Below are positions 8,392 to 15,144 of a stretch of DNA of 17,481 nucleotides, piece by piece. The position numbers and the translations under genes are program-made. The stretch is from Methanosphaera sp. rholeuAM6. GTDB lineage: Archaea; Methanobacteriota; Methanobacteria; Methanobacteriales; Methanobacteriaceae. The notes below the pieces were generated by a model, which had not been told where the DNA came from, ran no database searches, and saw nothing but the letters and a program-made list of their open reading frames with translations. Every line of letters begins with the position of its first letter. Position 1 is the stretch's first letter. The stretch spans positions 11,631-29,111 of the forward strand of contig MVAA01000031.1 of NCBI GenBank assembly GCA_003266105.1, written 5' to 3'.

Positions 8392-9085
8392 ATATTATTA
8401 TGAAATGAATGAATTAGCTAATGAATGCAGAAGAGAATGGTTTATAAATGAAAATGTACCAATTGATATATTTAATGTTATAATGAATAAGTTTGATGAT
8501 GTTACAATAGTATTTATGAATATGGAAAATATTAGTGGAGCATCAACAATTATAGGTAAATCTAAGTTAATATTTATTAACTCCAAAGAATCTTATGCAA
8601 GACAAAGATTCAACATAGCACATGAATTATATCATCTAAGATTTGATAATAGATCAGTTACATGTACCGGTGAAGAAAATAAAGAGAATGAAAATAAAGC
8701 AGATCAATTCGCGTCCTGTTTGTTACTTCCGCATGGTGCATTATGTCATTATGAAAAAATTAACCATTTAAAAAATAACTGGACTCTTGAGGATATTATA
8801 AATGCAGAGCAATTCTTTCAAATAAGTCATCAAGCATTCATATGGCGTTTAAGATTATTAGAAAAAATAACCTTTGAAGATTATAATAAGTTTAAAGTTA
8901 GTATAAAAAATAAGGCGTTAAATATGGGTTATGACACTAAATTATATCAACCGTATCATGAAACAAATTGTACTATGGGTTCTTATATTAATAAAGTTAA
9001 TAAATTATTTGATAAAGATTTAATATCACCGGGATTAAGGGATGAATTATTATTAGATGCTTTTTACTATGATAAAGTTTGGTAA
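8378..9085 (+). CDS. ImmA/IrrE family zinc metallopeptidase, intact active site
   Basis: The protein has 235 residues. The peptidase motif RQRFNIAHELYHLRF gives HExxH at His82-Glu83-His86, followed by an acidic stretch and ADQFASCLLLP near 108-118, the usual second half of the ImmA/IrrE site. In the known members ImmA and IrrE this peptidase cleaves an Xre-type repressor. Residues 130-235 are helical and unassigned. ATG 8378 is chosen because AGAGG ends 6 bases upstream; TTG 8363 is also open. The start overlaps the Xre gene and the stop TAA overlaps ATG of the PIN gene in a TAATG, so the three genes are one translational unit. It is the working counterpart of the degenerate peptidase domain at 4088-5266. 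Confidence 0.9.
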   Translation: MIKNEYYYEMNELANECRREWFINENVPIDIFNVIMNKFDDVTIVFMNMENISGASTIIGKSKLIFINSKESYARQRFNIAHELYHLRFDNRSVTCTGEENKENENKADQFASCLLLPHGALCHYEKINHLKNNWTLEDIINAEQFFQISHQAFIWRLRLLEKITFEDYNKFKVSIKNKALNMGYDTKLYQPYHETNCTMGSYINKVNKLFDKDLISPGLRDELLLDAFYYDKVW

Positions 9086-9630
9086 TGGTGGTTTATTTGA
9101 ATACTAAACCTATATTTTCAGATACCGATGTTTTAAGTTGTTTTCTAATGATAAAGCAAACAAAGTTATTGCAATTGTTGTATACTCAGATAATTATTCC
9201 AATTTACGTTTATAAAGAATTTGAAAAAGCACCCAATAAAGAATTAATTAAACAGATAAATAAATTAATAAGTGAAAAGTTTATCCTAGTTAAAGATATT
9301 AATACACCTGAAGAATATCTTAATTTTATAAATTTTAAAAAGGGTAATATAACAGGTAGACGAATAGGAAATGGGGAGGCAGCGGCTATTACATTAGCAG
9401 TAATGAATAATGGAATATTGGCAAGTAATAATACACGTGATGTGATAATATTAGTAAAAAAATTTAACATAGAGTGGATAAAAACTGGTGATATATTGTA
9501 TGAAGCTGTAAATAGAAATATAATCAATAGTAATGATGCAGAAAAATATTGGAAAGAAATGATAGTTGTGGGAAGACATCTAGGTAAATATAAATCATTT
9601 AATGAATATGTTCAAGATAATTACTTATAG
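9085..9630 (+). CDS. PIN-domain protein, putative toxin nuclease
   Basis: The 181-residue protein has the PIN pattern: PIFSDTDVLSCF with Asp13 and Asp15, IIIPIYVYKEFEK with Glu45, NGEAAAITLAV with Glu98, and ILASNNTRDVIILVKKF with Asp119. These match the four acidic positions of PIN ribonucleases. It belongs to a different PIN subfamily from the DUF4411 protein at 3546-4091. ATG 9085 lies in TAATG with the ImmA stop, and I keep it, but GGTGG (9087-9091) would serve TTG 9097 equally well. Position as the last gene after Xre and ImmA suggests a toxin held in check by its neighbours. A nuclease target cannot be read from the sequence. Confidence 0.85.
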   Translation: MVVYLNTKPIFSDTDVLSCFLMIKQTKLLQLLYTQIIIPIYVYKEFEKAPNKELIKQINKLISEKFILVKDINTPEEYLNFINFKKGNITGRRIGNGEAAAITLAVMNNGILASNNTRDVIILVKKFNIEWIKTGDILYEAVNRNIINSNDAEKYWKEMIVVGRHLGKYKSFNEYVQDNYL

Positions 9631-9633
9631 GGA

Positions 9634-9700
9634 ATTTTCGACCAAACATAATAAATTATATAGTTTACTTTAATTTTTTTGTATTTTTTTGGTGGAAAAT
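9634..9700 (+). terminator. Inverted repeat and T-runs after the PIN operon
   Basis: ATTTTCGACCAAA (9634-9646) and TTTGGTGGAAAAT (9688-9700) pair at 12 of 13 positions and begin 4 bases after the PIN stop. Between the arms are TTTTTTT (9674-9680) and another seven-T run (9684-9690), which are good archaeal termination signals. Confidence 0.5.
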
Positions 9701-9821
9701 CATTTTCTTTCAACTTTCCATTTTTAAGTATGTTACATCTATATGTCATGGTTGATTTTTTATATTTTAGAGGTACTTCTTTTTGGTACTATCTTTTTTG
9801 TTTTCAATAGTTTAATTCTAC

Positions 9822-9845
9822 TTCGTTATACAGTAGTATAACGAA
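9822..9845. repeat. Perfect 10-bp inverted repeat with 4-base centre
   Basis: TTCGTTATAC (9822-9831), AGTA, then GTATAACGAA (9836-9845). The arms are perfect and much stronger than expected by chance for this spacing. It could be a tight hairpin in RNA, an operator, or a recombinase core site. The tail has no T-run. Confidence 0.7.
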
Positions 9846-9879
9846 ATAAAAACTAGGGTTATGTTCATAGTAAGTGAAC

Positions 9880-9908
9880 AAAAAGTGTTATTTAAGTGAA
9901 CACTTTTT
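9880..9908 (+). terminator. Perfect 10-bp inverted repeat ending in a T-run
   Basis: AAAAAGTGTT (9880-9889) and AACACTTTTT (9899-9908), with a 9-base loop and one more T at 9909. On the plus strand it has the shape of a hairpin followed by T's. AAGTGAACA occurs twice (9872 and 9894), so the arm is embedded in a short direct repeat. A second terminator or a binding site are both possible. Confidence 0.4.
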
Positions 9909-9982
9909 TGACAATTTACTAAATGATTCTCATGCAAATCCATAACTGAAAATATTATTCTTTTCATATAATAAAATAATAA

Positions 9983-10061
9983 TAAGTATTACTTATATAA
10001 TAAAAAGTAATACTTAAATACTATAAAAAACTAAGTAATGAATGTAGAATATAAAGTATTA
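9983..10061. promoter_or_regulatory. Tandem AAGTAWT motifs, candidate operator of the Panacea operon
   Basis: A perfect 12-bp inverted repeat, TAAGTATTACTT (9983-9994) and AAGTAATACTTA (10005-10016), is also a tandem of two palindromes AAGTANTACTT whose starts are 21 bases apart. Two further half-motifs follow, AAGTAAT (10033) and AAGTATT (10054), again 21 bases apart. The spacing 21-28-21 would place the sites on similar helix faces. The array ends about 50 bases before the TATA-like box of the antitoxin gene. I infer a cooperative repressor site; the binding protein is unknown. Confidence 0.45.
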
Positions 10062-10113
10062 ATTTAATTTAAAACAAAAATTTAAAAAAAAGTTGGACTT
10101 ATATTTTAGATTA

Positions 10114-10128
10114 TTATATATTTATATG
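10114..10128 (+). promoter_or_regulatory. TATA-like box of the Panacea antitoxin gene
   Basis: TTATATATTTATATG is centred about 54 bases before ATG 10175. That would allow a leader of 25-30 bases carrying GGAGGT at 10163-10168. Confidence 0.4.
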
Positions 10129-10174
10129 ATTAATAAAAAATATACTATTAATGAACAATAATGGAGGTAGAAAT

Positions 10175-10693
10175 ATGAATGAAGATATACATTTAGATAT
10201 TGAAAAATTTAAAGATGTTATACATTATGTGATATCAAAATGTGGTCATAAAGAAAATTTCACTAAAAATGTATTACATAAATTATTATATTTCAATGAT
10301 TTTAATTTTTATGAATTATATGAAGTATCATTGACTGGTGAACATTATGTTCATAAATTTAGAGGTCCAGTACCAATAGATTTTGATGAAGCAATAACTC
10401 AATTAAAACAGGAAAATAGAATTGAGGAAAATAAAGAAATGGTAGTTACATTTCCTAAGTATACTTATCAATCATTAACAGAACCTCCATTAACTAATTT
10501 TACTCAAAAAGAAATAAACGTTATTGATGAGAATATACTAAAATTATCAGATATGTCTAGTGCAGAAATTAGTAATTATAGTCATGGAGATCGTCCATGG
10601 AGGATATCTGATGAAAATGAAGAATTAAATTATGAAGCAGTATTCTACAGAAAACCTGAATATTCTGTGAGGGATTACTCTGAAATATGTTAA
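10175..10693 (+). CDS. Panacea (DUF4065/SocA-like) antitoxin
   Basis: The protein has 172 residues. Residues 30-67 have the Panacea signature: FTKNVLHKLLYFNDFNFYEL, then SLTGEHYVHKFRGPVP. A conserved end block follows, EISNYSHGDRPWRIS near 131-145 and EAVFYRKPEYSVRDYSE. This domain is an antitoxin that directly neutralises diverse partner toxins. GGAGGT (10163-10168) sits 6 bases before ATG 10175, so that ATG is preferred over the in-frame ATG 10151. The toxin frame begins within its last codons. The same block SHGD-PW is found in the dead copy at 7221-7714, so the two are recent relatives. The operon may be autoregulated through the motif array upstream, which is inferred. Confidence 0.85.
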   Translation: MNEDIHLDIEKFKDVIHYVISKCGHKENFTKNVLHKLLYFNDFNFYELYEVSLTGEHYVHKFRGPVPIDFDEAITQLKQENRIEENKEMVVTFPKYTYQSLTEPPLTNFTQKEINVIDENILKLSDMSSAEISNYSHGDRPWRISDENEELNYEAVFYRKPEYSVRDYSEIC

Positions 10694-11061
10694 AAAAGAA
10701 TTCTTTCATTACCATCCTAAATTTATCAAAGAACGAAATAAGTTTATTAAAACACATAAATGTCCATCATTAAAAGAAGACTTAGATCTTCTGGAAGACA
10801 TGATTCTTGATGATTTACAAGATGATTATAGACTATCCTCAGAATATCATAGAATTGTAGGATTAAAACATTACGTAACACAACCAGCTTTTTATATTTA
10901 AAGATTTTCGTTGTAAAGGTATAAAAAAAGGAAAAAAATCCGGTTTTAGGATAACTTTTGTATTATATTCCGAGCATATTTATTTTACAGAAATATATCA
11001 TAAAAATCAAAAAGAAATTGAAGATAAAGATAGAATAAATGCTTTATTTAAACCATATTGA
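10671..11061 (+). pseudogene. RelE/ParE-like toxin partner of Panacea, frameshifted
   Basis: The first frame (open after TGA at 10668) encodes VKKEFFHYHPKFIKERNKF, then CPSLKEDLDLLEDM and YRLSSEYHRIVGLKHYV, and stops at TAA 10899. Skipping one base at 10899 gives a continuation, KDFRCKGIKKGKKSGFRITF, then IYFTEIYHKNQKEIEDKDRI, to TGA 11059. The second part is the beta-strand core of a RelE/ParE-like toxin, an mRNA interferase or gyrase inhibitor family. No ATG, GTG or TTG exists before the in-frame ATG at 10800, so the start may also be damaged; CTG 10680, ATT 10674 or GTT 10689 would be needed. It follows the antitoxin with no spacer. One extra base may be a real loss of function or a sequencing error in the T/A-rich run. 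Either way, the relation to the antitoxin is clear. Confidence 0.75.
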
Positions 11062-11210
11062 ATGGTTAAATATTTTTTATTCCTTTTAAGGGGTTCGTCA
11101 AAACTATTTTTTCACTTGAAATGATTAAGTCAGTCATATTTTTAAATATTTTATTAAGTTATTTATTAGCATAAAAGTAATATGTGTAGTGTAGTACAAA
11201 TAATTATTTC

Positions 11211-11303
11211 ATGTATACCAATAAATTAATAATAAAATTTTCTAAAGAAAGAAATATTAAGAAAAGTACTATGAAAGGATATGTATCTGCTTTAAATAGT
11301 TAT
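11211..11303 (+). pseudogene. Tyrosine recombinase/integrase N-terminal fragment
   Basis: The first 30 or so residues (KLIIKFSKERNIKKSTMKGY, then VSALNSY) resemble the SAM-like DNA-binding N-terminus of archaeal tyrosine integrases. After about 11303 the frame stays open to 11522 but reads as hydrophobic, Ser/Ile-rich sequence with no integrase character. That part is the opposite strand of another remnant. No catalytic domain is present. It is the only direct sign of a mobile element here, and the match is from pattern memory. Confidence 0.45.
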
Positions 11304-11485
11304 TCTCTCATTTTAGTGTTTTTATATATTTCTTTTGCTTCTTTAAACATTTCTATTTCTTTTGTAGGTTTTCTATTAATATATTCTAAGAAATCCTATA
11401 ATTCTTCTTCGGTTTCTATGTCTGGCGTTGGTTCTATTGGTCTTGCTATTTCATCTGCTCCTGTTCTATTAATTAATGTAATTTC
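11300..11485 (-). pseudogene. Antiparallel remnant of an unidentified small gene, possibly an antitoxin
   Basis: On the minus strand an acidic, charged peptide reads well over about 60 codons: ADEIARPIEPTPDIETEEEL, then a TAG at 11396-11398, then DFLEYINRKPTKEIEMFKEA and KEIYKNTKMRE to a TAA at 11300-11302. It is much more protein-like than the plus-strand frame opposite it. There is no start codon after the upstream stop, and the internal TAG breaks it, so it is a remnant. The motif PIEPTP recalls small antitoxins seen next to RelE-type toxins, but I cannot name the family with confidence. Confidence 0.4.
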
Positions 11486-11658
11486 TTATTATCATATTTG
11501 TATGATTAATTATTTCTTTTAATTATTTACATTATTCATATAATTTATTTGAATATGGAAATGTTTAAATATACTCGTAATAAATATATTTTATTTGCTT
11601 AGAGGTAATTTAGTAGTATTTGTTAAATTTATTTATTGAAAATTTTAGAAGTGATAAA

Positions 11659-12867
11659 ATGTTGATAAGTGAAGATAGCAAAGAATACAAATTATTTAAT
11701 GAAAATAAAACGTATGATTTTGATGAGTTTACTTTTCATGGAAATCATATCAAGGGTGAATTGTTATTGACTCATGATGAGTATCATGGATCTTTGTTAA
11801 TTACTCAATGTAATGGTATGGATACATTGCAGTTTGTGCAGGGTTTTCCGAAAATGTATTATTATGAGAATCAGGTACTTGACTCAAAAGGAGTTAAATT
11901 ATATGAAAAACTAGATGGTACATGCATATGTTTATATAAGTTGTATGATGAAAATAATCAACTCATAGAATATGTACCAAAAACTAGGCAAAAGGCAATA
12001 TTGGAAAAACATTTTCTTGAAATGTTTAATCTATGTGATATAGAACACATCACCAGTGTTGATGAGGATATTGAATCATTATACTTTGAAATGTACGGTA
12101 TCCTAAATCATCATACCATAAAACATATAAAAACATACATTGATTTGGCTTTAATTGGAGCATACAATGGAAAAACATTCTTAAACGATGAAGAAATTAA
12201 TGAAATATCCCAAAAAATACTTATCCAAAAACCACGACACATAGGTACTATAATTCCCAAAGAAAATACCTACAAACTTGAATTGAATGATAAATATTAT
12301 GAAAAAACTCAGGAATTCAATAATAGGGAAGAAAATACTGTGGATGATATACTTGGAATCATTAAAGAGTACTTGGATGAAATAAACAAAATTAATGTTA
12401 ATCAGAAGGGTTTCATAAAATATGAGGGAGTAGTTCTACGTAATGGTAGGGAATATATTAAATCTAAACCACAATCTTATTTTGAAGCCTCTGGTAGGAA
12501 TGTTTTAGGAGTAAGTAAGCAGGAAGTAAAAAAAGAGATTCATAAAATTCTGGACGAGAAGAGTGATTTGATACTTGAAAAATATGACGAAAGAGTTATA
12601 ATTGATGAAATAAATATTAATTTAGAAGAGGAATATGATAAAACAGATGTGTATAATCCAAGAGTTCAAAGGATGATTTTAAAACAGTTACACTTATTTG
12701 TTGAAACGTTGCCCAGTAAAAGTTTACAAAACACTGTGAATGATTTGGTTGAACAGAAGCCTGGATTAAAAATAGGAGAATATATGAAAATATTTGCCGA
12801 TGAAAATCCGTTGTTAAAACATAAAAGTAGGCTGGTTTACAACATGATATTAAAGAAGATACAGTAA
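11659..12867 (+). CDS. ATP-dependent RNA ligase family protein
   Basis: The protein has 402 residues from ATG 11659. The nucleotidyltransferase motifs of the DNA/RNA ligase superfamily are in order: motif I EKLDGTCICLY with catalytic Lys84, then TRQKAI, motif III SLYFEMYGILN near 140-150, motif IV KYEGVVLRNG with Glu256, and motif V EYIKSKP with Lys268 and Lys270. The enzyme should form a lysyl-AMP and seal or adenylate RNA ends. The C-terminal part (about 280-402) is helical and unassigned. It differs from the dimeric Rnl3-type ligase known from Methanothermobacter, whose motif I differs in context, but I could not compare them directly. ATG 11659 is preceded by GTGAT with a 3-base spacer; TTG 11620 is open but its AGAGGT is too far. 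A TATA-like TTTAAATATA lies at 11564-11573. Confidence 0.85.
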   Translation: MLISEDSKEYKLFNENKTYDFDEFTFHGNHIKGELLLTHDEYHGSLLITQCNGMDTLQFVQGFPKMYYYENQVLDSKGVKLYEKLDGTCICLYKLYDENNQLIEYVPKTRQKAILEKHFLEMFNLCDIEHITSVDEDIESLYFEMYGILNHHTIKHIKTYIDLALIGAYNGKTFLNDEEINEISQKILIQKPRHIGTIIPKENTYKLELNDKYYEKTQEFNNREENTVDDILGIIKEYLDEINKINVNQKGFIKYEGVVLRNGREYIKSKPQSYFEASGRNVLGVSKQEVKKEIHKILDEKSDLILEKYDERVIIDEININLEEEYDKTDVYNPRVQRMILKQLHLFVETLPSKSLQNTVNDLVEQKPGLKIGEYMKIFADENPLLKHKSRLVYNMILKKIQ

Positions 12868-12871
12868 ATGT

Positions 12872-12916
12872 CATGTAATATGTATAACGGTTTAAACCAA
12901 AACCTGTAGTTACATG
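12872..12916 (+). terminator. Weak stem-loop after the RNA ligase gene
   Basis: CATGTAA (12872-12878) and TTACATG (12910-12916) are a perfect 7-bp inverted repeat around an inner palindrome, GGTTTAAACC (12889-12898). It begins 4 bases after the stop codon. A good T-run is lacking, so termination is only a guess; the 154-base gap at least separates the gene from the next one. Confidence 0.3.
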
Positions 12917-13021
12917 AAGATGTTCTTTAAAAAAGTCTAAAAATGAAATAAGATAATTCTATAGCATTCTTTAAATCTTTTAAAAACCAATATAATAATG
13001 AATATTTGGTGAGTTTCTAAT

Positions 13022-15121
13022 ATGAAAAATATAGACTTTATTATTCGTAAAGATGGAGAAAATAAGGAAATTTCTAAAGATAATGATAATTCCATAAATA
13101 TCCCCGAATTATTGGAAAAGGAATATAATTACTTATACAAATCATTAAAAGAAGATAAATTCAATTTACGAACGAATAAATGTGATCTTTTTAAAGAATT
13201 AGTATACAAAGAGAAAGTAGTAGGATTTGTTACATATAATATAATCAGTAAATGTCAGTATACTCTAACGAACATCTTCATATTAACAGGTTACAGAAGA
13301 CACAGATTATTATACAAGGAATTAAAGCACCACTTAACAAAGGACATTAATTTAATCATTCTTGAACCATCAAGACATGTTGTGGAAGCATTAATCAGGT
13401 ATCGTTGGGCAAAGAGAATAACTAAAAACTTAGTGGTCAGTGCTATAAATTTCAATATAAACTTATCAAGTGCAATTTCTAATAATGAGAAGAAAAGCAA
13501 CAGTCTTGCTTTAACAAACATTTATGATTTGGATATATGTGCTACATTATCCTTTAAAATCTTTAATCGGGAAAAATATGAATTATATTACACACAAGTC
13601 GTAGAGGAAGATAAACGTTTTAACTGTGAAGAAAAAAGGGAAAAAATAGATCAATCATACTTTGATAATTGTGTAACTGAATTAATTGCAAGAGATTCTG
13701 AAATAGAAAGGTGGTTGTTCGTATTAAATAAACATTTACCTTCTAAACCTATAGATACTGAGGAAATAATAGGAAAACCAACACATTTTTCACAAACTTT
13801 ACAGGAAAGTATTGATGATGGGATTATCACAACTAAAGAAGCTAAAATTATTCAAAACCAATTGTTTGTAGAATTAAGGATGGGAAAAGTAGAAAAAGAA
13901 GCATTGGAATTAAGATTGGATTACTTGATTAATAACTATCATGAAAAAACAGTAAAAAACAATGCTACCGAACATTTCTGTCCCTACTGTTATGAAGATG
14001 TGGATTACTTGGAAAACTACTGTATTAACTGTGGATACACGTTATACAGTTTATCTTCTTTGGATGAAGAAGATTTTGTTTATAAACAGTTACTTGAAGA
14101 AAAACAATCCTATAAACATTCATTAACAGGAAAAAGGGAATTGAAAAATTATCATGATGAAGAGTACTTAATTGGAGCTGCAATAGGTTTGGTAATTAGC
14201 AATCTTGATGATGGACTTTTTGGTGAAGATTTGTTTGATTTTGTAGCATCAAAGTATGGTATTATTCATATAGACTTGGAACAGATAATGATTGATAGAG
14301 GATACATTACTTATAAAATGAATCCTCAAAAATGGGAAAATGAAGCATATAATTTTAAAAATGTAGAATTAAAAGAAATTCTTAAACAGCACAACTGTAA
14401 AGTATCCGGAAATAAATATGATTTAATACAAAGAATTTCAAAAGAAGTTCCATTAGAGGATATTCCATCTGATATTCCATCATTAACAGAAAAGGGAATT
14501 AAGTATACTGATGAAAAAGCTGATTTGTTATTCCATAATGCAGCGTTGAATGATTATATTTACGATGAATTCAGGGAATTTATGGATGAAAACAGAGATA
14601 AGAAGTACAATTATGGTCCCGCAATAGATTTTCTTGATAAACATATTGATTATGCTAAAAAGACAAGAAATCATGATCAGCTAGTTGATTCATTAAGAGT
14701 AAAGGCATTTTTATTTAATGAAGTAGAATTATATGATGAACTATTAGAAACAGAACTGGAAATTTTCTTAATAAACTTGAATATGGTTTTTGTTGATTCA
14801 CATTATTATCAATATTATAAGCCAGTTGATAAGAGTTCATGGTTTGTTTTAAATAAGATGCAGGAAATGTTCACGGATGAATCATTTGGTGATGCTTTTG
14901 ATTTAGTATTTAAAAGTTTTGACGAAAATGATTTAAAAGTATCCCTTTATGATACAGTTGACTGTTTAAAGGATATACTAAAACATTATAATCTTAATGC
15001 AATCAATAGGAAAATAATGCATAAATATTATAGAATACTAAAATATAAAAAAATTGACGTTGGTATATTAGATATAAATGATAATACAAGAACAGCAACT
15101 CTTGATTCATTTTTTAATTAA
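13022..15121 (+). CDS. Multidomain protein: GNAT-like, zinc ribbon, SAP
   Basis: The 699-residue protein shows at least three parts. Residues 55-135 look like a GNAT acetyltransferase with a weak acetyl-CoA loop: VVGFVTYNII, NIFILTGYRRHRLLYKEL, NLIILEPSRHVVEALI. Residues 150-315 are unassigned. Cys320, Cys323, Cys334 and Cys337 form a CPYC...CINC zinc ribbon. Residues 443-475 (FKNVELKEILKQHNCKVSGN, then KYDLIQRI) fit a SAP nucleic-acid-binding helix pair, followed by SLTEKGIKYT and a helical 200-residue C-terminus. The degenerate GNAT loop makes acetyltransferase activity uncertain. Zinc ribbon plus SAP suggests a nucleic-acid-linked role. GGTGAG (13007-13012) lies 8-9 bases before ATG 13022. 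It ends 23 bases from the convergent exported-protein gene. Confidence 0.75.
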   Translation: MKNIDFIIRKDGENKEISKDNDNSINIPELLEKEYNYLYKSLKEDKFNLRTNKCDLFKELVYKEKVVGFVTYNIISKCQYTLTNIFILTGYRRHRLLYKELKHHLTKDINLIILEPSRHVVEALIRYRWAKRITKNLVVSAINFNINLSSAISNNEKKSNSLALTNIYDLDICATLSFKIFNREKYELYYTQVVEEDKRFNCEEKREKIDQSYFDNCVTELIARDSEIERWLFVLNKHLPSKPIDTEEIIGKPTHFSQTLQESIDDGIITTKEAKIIQNQLFVELRMGKVEKEALELRLDYLINNYHEKTVKNNATEHFCPYCYEDVDYLENYCINCGYTLYSLSSLDEEDFVYKQLLEEKQSYKHSLTGKRELKNYHDEEYLIGAAIGLVISNLDDGLFGEDLFDFVASKYGIIHIDLEQIMIDRGYITYKMNPQKWENEAYNFKNVELKEILKQHNCKVSGNKYDLIQRISKEVPLEDIPSDIPSLTEKGIKYTDEKADLLFHNAALNDYIYDEFREFMDENRDKKYNYGPAIDFLDKHIDYAKKTRNHDQLVDSLRVKAFLFNEVELYDELLETELEIFLINLNMVFVDSHYYQYYKPVDKSSWFVLNKMQEMFTDESFGDAFDLVFKSFDENDLKVSLYDTVDCLKDILKHYNLNAINRKIMHKYYRILKYKKIDVGILDINDNTRTATLDSFFN

Positions 15122-15144
15122 TATGGGGATAATCCAAGAAATAT

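Larger units (their letters stand above)
9701..9982. other. Gene-free spacer with two perfect inverted repeats
   Basis: No convincing gene is present. It contains an almost exact tandem of GGTACTTCTTTTT (9772-9784) and GGTACTATCTTTTTT (9785-9799), a perfect 10-bp palindrome at 9822-9845 and a perfect 10-bp inverted repeat at 9880-9908, both listed separately. A short minus-strand open frame (about 9623-9790) was considered and not accepted. Confidence 0.5.

Noticed and set aside
9210..9527. Minus-strand open frame of 105 codons
   Set aside because: It is the antisense of the PIN gene, which has a coherent motif set and operon position.
9623..9791. Minus-strand open frame of about 55 codons in the spacer after the PIN gene
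   Set aside because: It is very Lys/Tyr/Asn-rich as expected from A/T sequence, overlaps the terminator arms, has an internal ATG only and no ribosome binding site or recognisable motif.
9822..9845. loxP-like recombination site
   Set aside because: There is a slight likeness of the arms (TTCGTTATAC), but the spacer is 4 bases rather than 8 and the arms do not match; kept only as an unexplained inverted repeat.
9983..10061. CRISPR array or plasmid-type origin iterons
   Set aside because: Repeat units are only 7-11 bases with no unique spacers, there are no cas or replication initiator genes in the window, and position fits an operator better.
11304..11522. Plus-strand continuation after the integrase fragment, possibly a membrane protein
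   Set aside because: The hydrophobic Ser/Ile-rich reading is the complement of a more protein-like charged peptide on the minus strand.
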